NCBI GenBank assembly: GCA_026399755.1
Contig: JAPLQI010000086.1
Location: 1-64,000, forward strand
Length of the DNA stretch: 64,000 nucleotides
Direction of reading: 5' to 3'
Origin: Pseudomonadota bacterium
GTDB lineage: Bacteria; Pseudomonadota; Gammaproteobacteria; Burkholderiales; Chitinibacteraceae
Below, piece after piece: positions 1-8,717 of the stretch (position 1 is its first letter; each line of letters begins with the position of its first letter). Made by a program: the position numbers and the translations under genes. The notes below the pieces were generated by a model. That model had not been told where the DNA came from, made no database searches, and worked only from the letters and a program-made list of their open reading frames with translations.

Positions 1-1
1 A

Positions 2-121
2 CTAAAACTGGCACTGAATGAGCTATGCAAAGCAGTGATTTACTTCGACCCTCATGCAAAAAAAGATCGCCCCAAACACCCTAAGCCGCATGATTTTACA
101 GCCTATAAATCAGGGGTTTGA
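2..121 (+). CDS. C-terminal end of an unidentified protein (5' cut by window)
   Basis: An open frame runs from base 2 to a TGA at 119-121, giving about 39 residues that end in PHDFTAYKSGV. The tail is rich in Lys, His and Pro (for example DPHAKKDRPKHPKPHD). It is probably the end of a gene that starts before the window. I do not recognise the family, and the fragment is too short to name. Confidence 0.4.
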   Translation, partial: LKLALNELCKAVIYFDPHAKKDRPKHPKPHDFTAYKSGV

Positions 122-137
122 GCTTAAGTTGATAGGA

Positions 138-279
138 TTGAGATTTAAGCCCAGTGCCACTCGCTGCGATACGAATTCTAATCGCTGGGTATTAAACACT
201 AAAAACTTATAAAACAACTTAATTCAAGCCTTGTTATTCTCCGTGTTTCAAGATTAGGGTTTGGCTGCGTAACATCAAT
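138..279 (+). repeat. Right half of the type II MITE-like element (solo copy)
   Basis: About 140 bp here match 6536-6671 closely, with shared blocks such as GCGATACGAATTCTAATCGC and CTCCGTGTTTCAAGATT, and end in TGCGTAACATCAAT at 266-279. That end is the right terminal inverted repeat of the element at 6359-6671. The left half, including the TGCCTTCGGCA hairpin, is absent. In its place is the short motif AAGTTGATAGGATTG, which also occurs at 31695 and in variant form at 45052. Confidence 0.75.
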
Positions 280-308
280 TAACAATATAGAAGGGAATCA
301 TAGAACGA

Positions 309-773
309 ATGCTGACTCAATCTATAACGCTTTGCCCTTTAGTTAAAGAGAATTGGCTGGCCTGTGCACAATTGGTCCTTCCGCCAGAGCAAGCAACATT
401 GCTTGCCCCTAATATCTATTCAATTGCCGAATCGAAATTCGAGCCCCATTATCAGCCGCGCGTAATTTGCTTGGATGGCAAGGAGATTGGCTTTTTGATG
501 TATTGCCCTGACGTCGATCTACCTGACCCCAAATTATTTTGGCTATTTCGTTTTATGCTTGGGGCTGAATATCAAGGCAAAGGCTATGGCGCGCTAGCTA
601 TTCATCTTGCTCTCGCAGAAATGAAATTGGCTGGGGCAAGCCGAGTAAGAACAATGCACAAGCCCTCAAATAAGATCGCTTCACGACTATATCAGCGGAG
701 TGGTTTTTGTGAAGTGGGCTATGCGGAAGATGGTGATGTTGAGTTGGAGTTGGAGTTGGAGTTGATTATTTAA
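309..773 (+). CDS. GNAT-family N-acetyltransferase
   Basis: A 154-residue cytosolic protein with the acetyl-CoA pyrophosphate loop QGKGYGA at residues 89-95, followed by an amphipathic helix (ALAIHLALAEMK) and the C-terminal motif SRLYQRSGF, as in small polyamine or antibiotic-type GNAT acetyltransferases. The acceptor cannot be read from the sequence; the overall look recalls PaiA/BltD-type diamine acetyltransferases. The ATG at 309 is 12 bases after AAGGGA, a loose ribosome-binding site. The last codons are a perfect in-frame hexanucleotide repeat (GAGTTG four times, 741-764) giving an acidic Glu-Leu tail. The gene stands alone between a repeat and the convergent amiC. Confidence 0.75.
   Translation: MLTQSITLCPLVKENWLACAQLVLPPEQATLLAPNIYSIAESKFEPHYQPRVICLDGKEIGFLMYCPDVDLPDPKLFWLFRFMLGAEYQGKGYGALAIHLALAEMKLAGASRVRTMHKPSNKIASRLYQRSGFCEVGYAEDGDVELELELELII
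741..764 (+). repeat. In-frame GAGTTG hexanucleotide tandem repeat
   Basis: Four perfect copies of GAGTTG lie just before the stop of the GNAT gene and encode alternating Glu-Leu. Slippage by one unit would add or remove two residues without a frameshift. Confidence 0.85.
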
Positions 774-874
774 TTTGAATATGGGGGCAGAGCACAACAA
801 ATTAACGGTGGTCTGCCCCTTGTTTCTCAATGTCGGGTTACGCGATAAAGCCGCTAACCCTATCTACAAATGTC

Positions 875-2182
875 TCAACTCTGCGCCATCCTCGTTTTTG
901 CCAGCGGTGGATTTTTGGCGAAGTAGCGTTTGATGCCTTTGTGTAAGGCACCGGCCATTTTGTGTTGGTAGGCTTCGTCGATGAGCTTTTGCTCTTCCTG
1001 CGGGTTAGAGATAAACGCGGTTTCGACCAGGATCGACGGGATGTCGGGGGCTTTGAGTACGGCAAAGCCTGCTTGTTCGATACCTTGTTTATGCAGGCGG
1101 TTGATATTGCCTATCTCGCCCAGCATGGATTTGGCGAGTTTCATGCTGTCATTATTGGTGGCGGTTTGGGTTAAATCCATCAGCGTGTGCGCCAGCGCTT
1201 TGTCTTTAACGTCGATTTTTACCCCGCCAATCAAATCGGCATCGTTTTGCGTTTGTGCCAGCCACTTTGCGGCCGTGCTCGTTGCGCCTTTTTCAGACAG
1301 CATAAATACCGACGAGCCATTGGCATCGGGCCGAGTAAATGCATCGGCATGGATAGAGACAAATAAATCGGCCTGCACTGCGCGGGCTTTTTTAACGCGC
1401 ACGCCTAGCGGCACAAAAAAGTCGCCATCACGCGTGAGTACAACACGCATATTCGGCTCGTTCTCTAATAGTACTTTTAGCTTTTTGGCAATCGCCAGCA
1501 CTACGGTTTTTTCATGATTGCCAGCAGGGCCAACCGCGCCGGGGTCTTCACCGCCGTGGCCTGGGTCAAGCACGATGGTAATCAGCCGATCAACTTTCAT
1601 TTTGCTGCGATCAACTGTGCCGTCTTTGTTTTCCTCGGGCTTAGTTGGGGCTACGGGCGCAGGTGGGGGAGGCTTGATATCGCCGGTTTGATCGTCCAAA
1701 AACGCAAGGAGAGGATCATTTTGCGACGCAGGGTAGAGATCAATCACTAAGCGATGCTTGTATTCGCCAACAGGATTGAGCGTAAAAATTTGCGGTTTGA
1801 TTTCGGTTTTTAAATCCAGGACCAAGCGCACCGTGCCTGGCTTATTGCGGGCAGCGCGCAGCTGTTGGATATAAGGGTCATCACCGCCCACTTTGCTGGC
1901 TAGGCTTTGCAATTCATTGTTGATATCAATGCCTTCCAGATCGACCACCAGCCGTTCTGGGTCTTTAAGCGCAAATTGCTTAAAGGTGAGTGGAACGGTT
2001 GATTCGATGGTTACGCGGGTATAAGCCTGCGCAGGCCAAACGCGCACGGCCACCACGCTGGCGGCAGGCGAAGCAAAGCCAAAGGGGGTAACGGCCAGCA
2101 GAAGGCTGGCGCTTGCTCCGCGCAAAATATCGCGGCGGGCTAGCTGGAGGTTTTTTAAACCTGTTGAAGACGATTGAGGCAT
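875..2182 (-). CDS. amiC: N-acetylmuramoyl-L-alanine amidase AmiC (Tat-exported)
   Basis: A 435-residue periplasmic zinc amidase that cleaves the amide bond between MurNAc and the stem peptide during daughter-cell separation. The N-terminus carries a twin-arginine-like signal (ARRDILRG followed by a hydrophobic run and an Ala-rich cleavage region), as in E. coli AmiA/AmiC. Next come an AMIN domain (about residues 45-150), a Pro-rich linker near 175-190, and an Amidase_3 domain from about 205. Visible zinc/catalytic motifs are LDPGHGGEDPGA, the following HEK, SIHADAF and the C-terminal catalytic Glu in LVETAFISNP. The start overlaps the 3' end of tsaE by 28 bases, so the two are translationally linked; this pair is common in betaproteobacteria. 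Confidence 0.93.
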   Translation of the reverse strand: MPQSSSTGLKNLQLARRDILRGASASLLLAVTPFGFASPAASVVAVRVWPAQAYTRVTIESTVPLTFKQFALKDPERLVVDLEGIDINNELQSLASKVGGDDPYIQQLRAARNKPGTVRLVLDLKTEIKPQIFTLNPVGEYKHRLVIDLYPASQNDPLLAFLDDQTGDIKPPPPAPVAPTKPEENKDGTVDRSKMKVDRLITIVLDPGHGGEDPGAVGPAGNHEKTVVLAIAKKLKVLLENEPNMRVVLTRDGDFFVPLGVRVKKARAVQADLFVSIHADAFTRPDANGSSVFMLSEKGATSTAAKWLAQTQNDADLIGGVKIDVKDKALAHTLMDLTQTATNNDSMKLAKSMLGEIGNINRLHKQGIEQAGFAVLKAPDIPSILVETAFISNPQEEQKLIDEAYQHKMAGALHKGIKRYFAKNPPLAKTRMAQS

Positions 2183-2646
2183 GTTTGGCCTTGCTCACTA
2201 AATGCTTGTATATGGGCCATGCGGCTCGTTTGATCGGATACTAAAGAAGCTTCGGGCGTTAAAGTAATGATCCAGTCGGGAGTGGGTAAAAGACCTTCAG
2301 CCTTATCTGCCCATTCGATTAGGCAAATAGATTCGGGGTTAAAGTAGTCTCTAAAGCCTGCATCTTCCCATTCGCTGGCATCATTAAATCTATATAAATC
2401 AAAGTGATATAAGTATAAGTTAGAAACAGTATAAGGTTCAACCAGCGTATAGGTGGGGCTTTTTACACGGCCGGAAAAACCCAGCCCGCGAAGCAAGCCT
2501 CGGCTGAGCGTGGTTTTGCCTGCACCTAGGTTGCCTTCCAAAAAAATCACCATGCCCGCCGCTACGTTTTGCGATAAACGCGCGCCTAGCGCCAGCGTGG
2601 CATCCTCATCGGCTAAAAAACATTTGAAATCAGTATTGTGTGGCAT
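2155..2646 (-). CDS. tsaE: tRNA threonylcarbamoyladenosine biosynthesis ATPase TsaE
   Basis: A 163-residue P-loop ATPase that works with TsaB and TsaD in making the t6A37 modification of ANN-decoding tRNAs. Walker A is GNLGAGKTT at residues 38-46. The family motifs SPTYTLVEPY and YHFDLYRF follow, then the IEWADKA segment. Length is normal for the family. It is the first gene of a two-gene unit with amiC, which begins inside its 3' end. It is divergent from queG, another tRNA-modification gene, with an 87-base gap that must hold both promoters. Confidence 0.93.
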   Translation of the reverse strand: MPHNTDFKCFLADEDATLALGARLSQNVAAGMVIFLEGNLGAGKTTLSRGLLRGLGFSGRVKSPTYTLVEPYTVSNLYLYHFDLYRFNDASEWEDAGFRDYFNPESICLIEWADKAEGLLPTPDWIITLTPEASLVSDQTSRMAHIQAFSEQGQTCLNRLQQV

Positions 2647-2733
2647 GGGCTATGACATCCATTGGCTTAACGCTCATACGGTGAATTGGGGCCTATCAGG
2701 CAAAAAACGCATGAAGTCGGTATCATCGCGGCT

Positions 2734-3816
2734 ATGCATACGTCTCTCCCCTTATTAGATTATCAAAAACTCGCTCAGCAAATTAAAGGCTGGGCGCAAG
2801 AATTAGGTTTTGCTCGGGCCGGAATTACCGGCATCGATTTAAGCCACGCCGAAGCCGGTTTGCAAGAATGGCTAGATGCGGGCTTTCACGGCGAGATGGA
2901 TTATATGGCAAGGCACGGCATGAAACGTGCTAGACCTGCAGAATTACACCCCGGCACTATTTCACTTATTTCAGTTTTCTTGCCTTATTTGCCGCCTGCC
3001 GCTGCAAATTCAGAAGAAATTCTGGCGAACGGCAGCAAGGCCTATCTTTCCCGCTATGCGCTGGGGCGTGATTATCACAAGGTATTAAAGGGCCGTTTGC
3101 AGCAATTAGCAGACCGGCTGGCTAAAGAAATCGGCCCTTTTGGCCATCGGGTGTTTGTGGATTCCGCTCCGGTGCTCGAGGTAGAAATCGCCCAGCAAGC
3201 AGGCCAAGGCTGGCGGGGTAAACATACTTTGCTGATTAACCGCGAATACGGCTCTTACTTTTTTATTGGTGAGTTATTTACTGACTTGCCACTGCCACCA
3301 GATCCGCCGCAGGAAGAAGAGCATTGCGGGCGCTGCACCCGCTGTATTACGGCTTGCCCAACGGGGGCGATTGTCGCACCGTATAAAGTGGATGCGCGGC
3401 GCTGTATTTCTTATTTAACCATTGAGCTAAAAGGCAGTATTCCGCTGGAGTTTCGCCCCATGCTGGGCAATCGCGTCTATGGCTGCGACGATTGCCAGAT
3501 GGTCTGCCCGTGGAATCGCTTTGCGGTGGATACTAAAGAAGCCGATTTTCATGTGCGCCATGGCCTTGATGATGTCACGTTGGTTGAGCTATTTGCTTGG
3601 TCTGAGGCCGACTTCAAACAAAAAATGGCCGGCAGCGCCATTTACCGGATTGGCTACGAGCAGTGGCTTAGAAATATGGCCGTCGGCCTTGGTAACGCGC
3701 CCACCTCGCCCGAGGTGATTGCTGCTCTGACCGCCAGAGCCGAGGATGCTAGCGATATTGTCAGGGAGCACGTGCTGTGGGCTTTGGCGCAGCATGCTAT
3801 ACCTCACCGCTCCTGA
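2734..3816 (+). CDS. queG: Epoxyqueuosine reductase QueG
   Basis: A 360-residue cobalamin- and Fe-S-dependent enzyme that reduces epoxyqueuosine to queuosine in tRNA, the last step of queuosine synthesis. Two [4Fe-4S] motifs are visible: C198-x2-C201-x2-C204-x3-C208 (CGRCTRCITACP), then C224 and C251-x2-C254-x3-C258 (CDDCQMVCPW). The N-terminal half has the family motif YSRYALGRDYHKV and the VDSAPVLE active-site segment. The frame is open to 2686, but the ATG at 2734 gives MHTSLPLLDYQ, the usual N-terminus, and avoids a spurious extension. Confidence 0.95.
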   Translation: MHTSLPLLDYQKLAQQIKGWAQELGFARAGITGIDLSHAEAGLQEWLDAGFHGEMDYMARHGMKRARPAELHPGTISLISVFLPYLPPAAANSEEILANGSKAYLSRYALGRDYHKVLKGRLQQLADRLAKEIGPFGHRVFVDSAPVLEVEIAQQAGQGWRGKHTLLINREYGSYFFIGELFTDLPLPPDPPQEEEHCGRCTRCITACPTGAIVAPYKVDARRCISYLTIELKGSIPLEFRPMLGNRVYGCDDCQMVCPWNRFAVDTKEADFHVRHGLDDVTLVELFAWSEADFKQKMAGSAIYRIGYEQWLRNMAVGLGNAPTSPEVIAALTARAEDASDIVREHVLWALAQHAIPHRS

Positions 3817-3899
3817 TGGTTGGTTTACGCCGCCTTCTGGTCTGAATTGGGCAAGGCTCCTCCAATATCAATCCTATCAACGTAAACGAAATGTTTTTC

Positions 3900-3958
3900 G
3901 TAGGGTGGGTGCAACCCGCGAGCCATACTGAAAAATACGCGGGTTGCACCCACCCTAC
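3900..3958. repeat. Family A palindrome, perfect copy
   Basis: Two perfectly complementary 21-base arms (3900-3920 and 3938-3958, beginning GTAGGGTGGGTGCAACCCGC) flank a 17-base loop. The loop AGCCATACTGAAAAATA is almost identical to that at 33851-33867. The right flank GATGATTTAATGCTTGCCAT is also shared with the copy at 31594. The transcript could form a very stable hairpin and may double as the end of the queG transcript, although there is no T-run. Confidence 0.85.
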
Positions 3959-3980
3959 GATGATTTAATGCTTGCCATTG

Positions 3981-4052
3981 TGCGGGTGTACAACAACGAA
4001 GTCCTTGCTACGGCAAGGCTGTGCGCCAGAGAAGTGACTTATGCACACCCTA
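3981..4052. repeat. Family B repeat (divergent copy)
   Basis: A degenerate copy of the TGTACAACGACGTAGTCG...CTTGCACACCCTA element, found in better form at 44947, 47645 and 49955. It starts at GCGGGTGTACAACAACGAAG and ends at TGCACACCCTAT. With family A it fills most of the gap between queG and the chemoreceptor; 4055-4334 shows nothing recognisable. Confidence 0.6.
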
Positions 4053-4348
4053 TAAAAATCAAACCCAATCTTACTAAGTTGACAGGATTTCCTCCCGTAT
4101 CCATTTCTTTTAAAGCTAATCGCCTAAGCACTGGCTGTGCTTTCGGTTTGCCCGTGATTACCTTTCGGCATGTTGGGTAAGCACACTTTTCTATTAGCGT
4201 GCATACCATTTGAGATGTACTAAAGTTATTACGTCGACGATCATTCTTGATTGATGTTGGTTATGATTTTCGGCTTATTAAAGATTGATTTAATTGCCTT
4301 TCTAAATCGAAAAATAATTCGGGTCTTTAAATATAGAGAGTGTGTGAA

Positions 4349-5977
4349 ATGGGCTTATTAATGAATTATCGGGTGAGAACGCGTTTATTACTGCTATGCG
4401 TTTTTGCCTTATGCGGCATGGTGATATTAAGCCTTGCCAATATGAAAGCGCTGCGGGACACCATGCTGCAAGACCGGATGGACAAAGTAAAAGGTCAGAC
4501 CGAAACGGCTGCAGGGGTGATTGAGCGCTTTCATGCATTAAGCCAAAAAGGGCAGATGAGCAGTGCAGATGCGCAGCAGGCGGCGCTGAGTACTTTGCGG
4601 GATGTGCGCTATTCCAAAACTGAATATTTCTTTATCTTTGATACAAATTATATTGTCCGCCTGCTGCCAACCAAGATTGAATTTGAGGGGCAAAAAAAGG
4701 GCGATTTAAAAGATGCGAATGGCAAGTTGATTTATGTAGAGCTGGCAAAGGCGGCTCAGCAGGGCGGTGGCTATGTTGATTATTTCTTTCCAAAGAAAGG
4801 ATCAGATAAGGCTGAGCCCAAGGTTTCTTATGCACTACTGATTCCCGATTGGAATTGGGTGGTTGGTACGGGCATTTATGTTGATGATGTGGATGCTGAG
4901 TTCAAAAAAAATCTGCTTTACGGCCTCGCTAAACTCTTGGTGCTGGCGATCTTGGTGGCCGCTGTGGCTTGGATGATTGCGCAGAGTATTTTGTACCAGC
5001 TCGGTGGTGAGCCGCAGGAAGGCATAGCCGTAATGCGGCGTGTGGCCGATGGCGATTTGCAAATTAATGTGTCATCGGCGCAGGAAGGCAGCATGCTGGC
5101 TTCCCTAGGGGAAATGGTTGGGGGTTTAAATAAGGTGATGCGCAATGTGCGCACAGATGCTGATTTGCTGAATGATAGGGCGGCGCAAATTGCCAATTCC
5201 AGTCGGGAAATTTCAATTGCGGCCACTCGTCAATCGGATGCCACGACCAATATGGCGGCGGCAATGGAGGAGCTTACCGTAAGCATCAACCATATTTCAG
5301 AAGGCTCGGGCGTGGCCGAGCATGCTTCGCGCCAAGCCACAGAGCTTGCCAAAAACGGCGTAACACAGGTCGCAGAAGTGACTTCCGCCATGGAAGTGAT
5401 CGCGGGCAATGTGAGTGAAGCCACGACGCAAATACGCCAACTGGATGCCAAGGCGCGTGAAATCTCTGGCGTAGCGTCTGAAATCAAAGACATTGCAGAT
5501 CAAACTAATTTATTAGCGCTCAACGCCGCCATTGAGGCGGCAAGGGCAGGCGAGCAAGGTCGTGGTTTTGCCGTAGTGGCTGATGAGGTGAGAAAACTGG
5601 CAGAAAGAACCTCGCTAGCCACGGTGAATATCTCCCAGATGTTGGCCACTATTCAGAGTGAAACCATCAGCGTGGTCCATGCCATGAGCGCCGCTATTCC
5701 ACAGGTGGAGCGAGGTGTGGCCTTATCTCGCCATGTGGCTGAATCTTTAAGCAGTATCCATTCGGGCGCGGAATCCAGCCTCCATAGCCTGCAAGAAATG
5801 GCGTCAGCCATCAGGGAGCAAAGCCAAGCCAGTAATAGCATCGCTACACGGGTTGAGGATATTTCACAAATGGTGGAAGAAACCAGCACCTCGATCCAGC
5901 ATGCCGCAGAAAATGCCGCACAGGTCGAGCAGATTGCTCATCAGCTAAACCAAGGTGTGAGTCACTTTAAAGTTTAG
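4349..5977 (+). CDS. Methyl-accepting chemotaxis protein with single Cache domain
   Basis: An inner-membrane chemoreceptor of about 542 residues. A first membrane helix ([19 protein letters not shown]) is followed by a periplasmic single-Cache domain (motifs [19 protein letters not shown] and [15 protein letters not shown]), a second helix ([15 protein letters not shown]) and a HAMP region. The cytoplasmic coiled coil contains the hairpin tip [20 protein letters not shown], which binds CheA/CheW. sCache domains often sense small organic acids; the ligand here is unknown. ATG 4349 follows AGAGAG with normal spacing; 4361 is an alternative. It lies far from the che genes at the window end and is probably monocistronic. 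Confidence 0.92.
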   Translation: MGLLMNYRVRTRLLLLCVFALCGMVILSLANMKALRDTMLQDRMDKVKGQTETAAGVIERFHALSQKGQMSSADAQQAALSTLRDVRYSKTEYFFIFDTNYIVRLLPTKIEFEGQKKGDLKDANGKLIYVELAKAAQQGGGYVDYFFPKKGSDKAEPKVSYALLIPDWNWVVGTGIYVDDVDAEFKKNLLYGLAKLLVLAILVAAVAWMIAQSILYQLGGEPQEGIAVMRRVADGDLQINVSSAQEGSMLASLGEMVGGLNKVMRNVRTDADLLNDRAAQIANSSREISIAATRQSDATTNMAAAMEELTVSINHISEGSGVAEHASRQATELAKNGVTQVAEVTSAMEVIAGNVSEATTQIRQLDAKAREISGVASEIKDIADQTNLLALNAAIEAARAGEQGRGFAVVADEVRKLAERTSLATVNISQMLATIQSETISVVHAMSAAIPQVERGVALSRHVAESLSSIHSGAESSLHSLQEMASAIREQSQASNSIATRVEDISQMVEETSTSIQHAAENAAQVEQIAHQLNQGVSHFKV

Positions 5978-6023
5978 TTTGGCAGGAGGCCGTCTTGTTC
6001 GGCTCAGATTCGTTAGCATTGCT

Positions 6024-6340
6024 TTAACGCATCGGTGCCCATGCTAGATGGCTAGGTATTCCTTCATATTGCAGCCAAGGCACATCATGTGACGTCCAAA
6101 TATGTGCCACAGGCGTCATATTTGGATCGTCATCCAAGCTGGCGACTCGCACAATCAAATGGTGCTGGTTCTTACGCTGGGCGACTAAATGGCAGCCACA
6201 TTGAGGGCAAAACTGGCGCAGTTTACCTGGCGATGATTCAAAAGCAGCAAGCTTGTCCTCGCCCTTTAGCCAACGAAAATCCCGCCTCATCACCCCTCGG
6301 GCTGAAAAACGCCGCCGCACGGGATTTTCTATAGCTGCGG
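6024..6340 (-). pseudogene. 5'-truncated GFA/CENP-V-family protein remnant
   Basis: The reading frame gives the C-terminal two-thirds of a GFA-domain protein: FRWLKGEDKLAAFESSPGK, the zinc motif FCPQCGCHL, and LDDDPNMTPVAHIW with a PWLQY end. The N-terminal GSCLCGxVRY and CHCxxCR zinc motifs expected just upstream are missing. The frame upstream of RRRFSARG continues only as VIAIAAAIENPV before a stop near 6365. The break lies about 20-30 bases from the left end of the MITE-like element at 6359, so insertion or rearrangement there probably destroyed the gene. A short expressed product from the GTG at 6320 cannot be excluded. Confidence 0.65.
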
Positions 6341-6358
6341 CAATGGCAATGACTAACT

Positions 6359-6671
6359 GATGTTACGCAGTGATCATCTTTTTAGTGCCTTCGGCACGTT
6401 GATTTTGGCGCGGTATCCCCGCGAAGTATTTAATTTCCGAACGGCCAAAAATCATAGTACGCAAAGAAGGCCGCCCCACGAAACACGAAGGCCCCCGCCC
6501 CGCTTGTTCGGAGCTTGCGTGTTTCAAGGGGAGATTTAGGCCCAGTGCCACTTGATGCGATACGAATTCTAATCGCTGGGTATTAAACACTAAAAACCTA
6601 TAAAAAAACTTAGTTCAAGCCTTGTTTTTCTCCGTGTTTCAAGATTTGGGTTTGGTTGCGTAACATCAATG
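6359..6671 (+). mobile_element. Type II MITE-like element (about 310 bp)
   Basis: Bounded by GATGTTACGCA (6359-6369) and TGCGTAACATC (6658-6668), perfect 11-base inverted repeats. Inside, the left part holds TTTTTAGTGCCTTCGGCACG and the CCACGAAACACGAAGGCCCC / GTGTTTCAAGGGGA blocks shared with 12782-13010, 33910-34110 and 53586-53820. The right part is shared with 138-279 and, in inverse orientation, 53433-53580. There is no coding frame of note and no clear target duplication. This copy has lost part of the core compared with the 406-bp copy at 53433. Confidence 0.75.
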
Positions 6672-6858
6672 GTTAATAGTCATGCTGATACTGTCGATCT
6701 CATATCCCACTGCACCACAGAGGCAGCTACCTTTCATGGCGTGCCCTTTTCGAGCTAGGGTCTTGATTACTGATGCTGACGTGGTTTCTTGTAAAGGATT
6801 TATTTTTTGCATTGATGTGGCTTTTAAGTTGCAAAATAACAGTGCATAAACAGCTAGC

Positions 6859-6888
6859 TTGCATTACACAGTAGTGTGTATTTATACT
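6859..6888 (+). promoter_or_regulatory. Promoter with candidate PadR operator in the spacer
   Basis: TTGCAT (6859-6864) and TATACT (6883-6888) are an 18-base-spaced promoter candidate. Between them lies a perfect palindrome TACACA-GTAG-TGTGTA (6865-6880). A repressor bound there would block polymerase. The next gene is a PadR regulator, so autoregulation is the simplest reading. The stretch 6672-6858 shows nothing else recognisable. Confidence 0.5.
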
Positions 6889-6946
6889 CAGGGCATGTAA
6901 ATCGGATCTTATTTAATCTGCTTTGATGCGAGGTAGGAGGGGATGG

Positions 6947-7288
6947 ATGAAAACACAGTTACGCAAAGGCACTTTAGAGATGTGTGTGCTGGCAGTGCTA
7001 GCGCAGCAAGATAGCTATGTTTACGAGATTGTCAGCCGCTTGGCGCAGAGTATGGATATCAGCGAAGGCACGATTTATCCGCTGATGCGCCGTTTGCAGG
7101 GGGATGAGTGGGTGACAACGTATCTGACCGAATCACCCAGCGGCCCAGCGCGTAAATATTACGCGCTGACGCCTGCAGGCATCGCAGCGTTGGCGGCCAT
7201 GCGCTTGGAGTGGGAAGGGTTTGTAGGGGAAATCAATCATGTGCTGGGCCGTCATCAGGCGGCAGGCGCTCAGGGAGATCAAGCATGA
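6947..7288 (+). CDS. PadR-family transcriptional regulator
   Basis: A 113-residue winged-helix regulator: LRKGTLEMCVLAVLAQQDSY begins the DNA-binding domain, followed by the recognition segment ISEGTIYPLMRRLQGDEWV and the wing GPARKYYALTPAG. The short C-terminal helix is typical of small PadR proteins. ATG 6947 is chosen because AGGAGG (6935-6940) sits six bases upstream; the frame is open to 6923. The stop overlaps the next start (ATGA at 7285-7288), so the two genes are translationally coupled. PadR proteins commonly repress a neighbouring membrane or transport gene. Confidence 0.9.
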   Translation: MKTQLRKGTLEMCVLAVLAQQDSYVYEIVSRLAQSMDISEGTIYPLMRRLQGDEWVTTYLTESPSGPARKYYALTPAGIAALAAMRLEWEGFVGEINHVLGRHQAAGAQGDQA

Positions 7289-8118
7289 ATCAGGATGAGT
7301 TTTTAAAACAGCTGTCATTGGGATTAGAGCGCCTGCCAGCCACCGAGCGCGAAGATATTTTGCGTGACTATCGCGCTTATTTTAATGATGCGCTGGCTGA
7401 TGGCCGTATCGAGGCTGATGTGGCTGCGGCATTGGGCGACCCGCAGCGGCTGGCCCGCGAGCTAATGGCGGAGCGTAAATTAAAGATATGGGAGGCCAAT
7501 AAAACGCCCGCTAATTTAAGGCAGGTATTAGGCGCATTGGCGGGCTTGGGTGCGGTGAATATGCTGCTCGCCTTTCCCTATTTACTGGTGCTAACGGTAC
7601 TTTCAAGTCTGTGGCTGAGTGCAGTGATCTTGCTGCTATCTGGCTTGTTAATGACGGGAAGCTGGGCCAGTAGCGCAGTATTTGGCTGGCCTGCTTTGAA
7701 TAATGTGGTTTTAAACGATAGCGGGATTGGGCCTTGGCTGATTACGGGGCAGGGTGGAGTATCGATTCCACAAATAAATATCAGCACTGATCAGGACGAG
7801 CATGTGTCTATTCAGACTGATGCAAATGGCAAGCTGGTGTTTGAGGCCAGAGATGGCAAGGAGCAATTTAGGCTGGAAAAGGATGCGGAGGGAAATATCT
7901 TGCGGCTTGAAGCGAAAGACAACCATGGTAGTTTTAATTTAAACGGCCTACCTAAGGCATCCAAAACAGCCGTGTTAGTGCTGGGGCTGATCTTATTACT
8001 CTTAGGTAGCTTAGGGAGTTTCTTTGGCTGGAAAATATTGCGTGCTTTATGGCGTGGCACAGGTAGCTGGTTGCGTTGGCAGTGGCAGCTGCTCAATAGC
8101 GAGCGGGTATTATCTTAA
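7285..8118 (+). CDS. HAAS-domain (DUF1700) membrane protein
   Basis: A 277-residue protein. Its first 70 residues (MNQDEFLKQLSLGLERLPA ... YRAYFNDALADGR ... ALGDPQRLARELMAER) are the HAAS/DUF1700 helical domain usually paired with PadR regulators. Two hydrophobic segments follow (about 85-145). A polar extracytoplasmic stretch of roughly 100 residues comes next (SVQTD/ISTDQDEHVSIQTDANG), then a last membrane helix (AVLVLGLILLLLGSLGSFFG). The HAAS domain is thought to interact with the PadR partner or sense membrane state; the substrate or signal is unknown. It is coupled to padR by a four-base overlap. Confidence 0.8.
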   Translation: MNQDEFLKQLSLGLERLPATEREDILRDYRAYFNDALADGRIEADVAAALGDPQRLARELMAERKLKIWEANKTPANLRQVLGALAGLGAVNMLLAFPYLLVLTVLSSLWLSAVILLLSGLLMTGSWASSAVFGWPALNNVVLNDSGIGPWLITGQGGVSIPQINISTDQDEHVSIQTDANGKLVFEARDGKEQFRLEKDAEGNILRLEAKDNHGSFNLNGLPKASKTAVLVLGLILLLLGSLGSFFGWKILRALWRGTGSWLRWQWQLLNSERVLS

Positions 8119-8248
8119 GCGGTTTGAATGAAGATAAGGGGCTGCAAGCTGCTCAGCCCCGTCTATGCTAAGGGTCTTGGTAATTAGATGCTGAGTATTT
8201 ACGTTTGCTTGTGTAAGCTTCTTTGCTCTTTAGATAAAGGAATTCCCG

Positions 8249-8512
8249 ATGCGAAAGTCTTCATTGATCTGTGTGCTTGCCCTGCTACTAGCCAGCCCAG
8301 CCGTATTTGCCAGTTGTAAAGAGTTGATCAAAGAAACAAGGCAGGATATTGAGGACAATCAGGATGACTACACCTTGGTTTCTCGCAATAAGGCCAAGGC
8401 CATGCTAATGAAGGCAGAAGCTAATCTGCTTGATATTAATCCTCTACCAGATTTGGATTGTAGAAAAATGGTGCGCAAGGCCAAATCTGAATTGCGTCAG
8501 GGTAAAAAATAG
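8249..8512 (+). CDS. Small secreted protein of unknown function
   Basis: An 87-residue protein with a clear signal peptide (MRKSSLICVLALLLASPAVFA, cleavage before SCK). The mature part is about 66 residues, charged and helical, with only two cysteines (SCKEL and LDCRKM), which could form one disulfide in the periplasm. AAAGGAA lies 8 bases before the ATG. I do not recognise a family. It sits alone between the PadR/HAAS unit and the copper genes. Confidence 0.65.
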   Translation: MRKSSLICVLALLLASPAVFASCKELIKETRQDIEDNQDDYTLVSRNKAKAMLMKAEANLLDINPLPDLDCRKMVRKAKSELRQGKK

Positions 8513-8717
8513 TTTGTTGTAAGTGTTCTTATAAGCTGAGCAGCTTTGCTGGAAAGCTTAGATGCTTTGTTTTAGTGGGTTTTTAAGCTGTCATTTTTAT
8601 GAGAAAAACTTGCTGTAAATGATGATAAAAGCTTAAAAGTAAACACCGTGTGAATTTCTATTTGATGACGTCGGCCTATGCCAATATAATATTGTCTTTC
8701 TATGCACTTTCTGCCCC

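Noticed and set aside
3944-4180. Open frame over families A and B downstream of queG
   Set aside because: It crosses two repeats, has no ribosome-binding site and no recognisable protein features.
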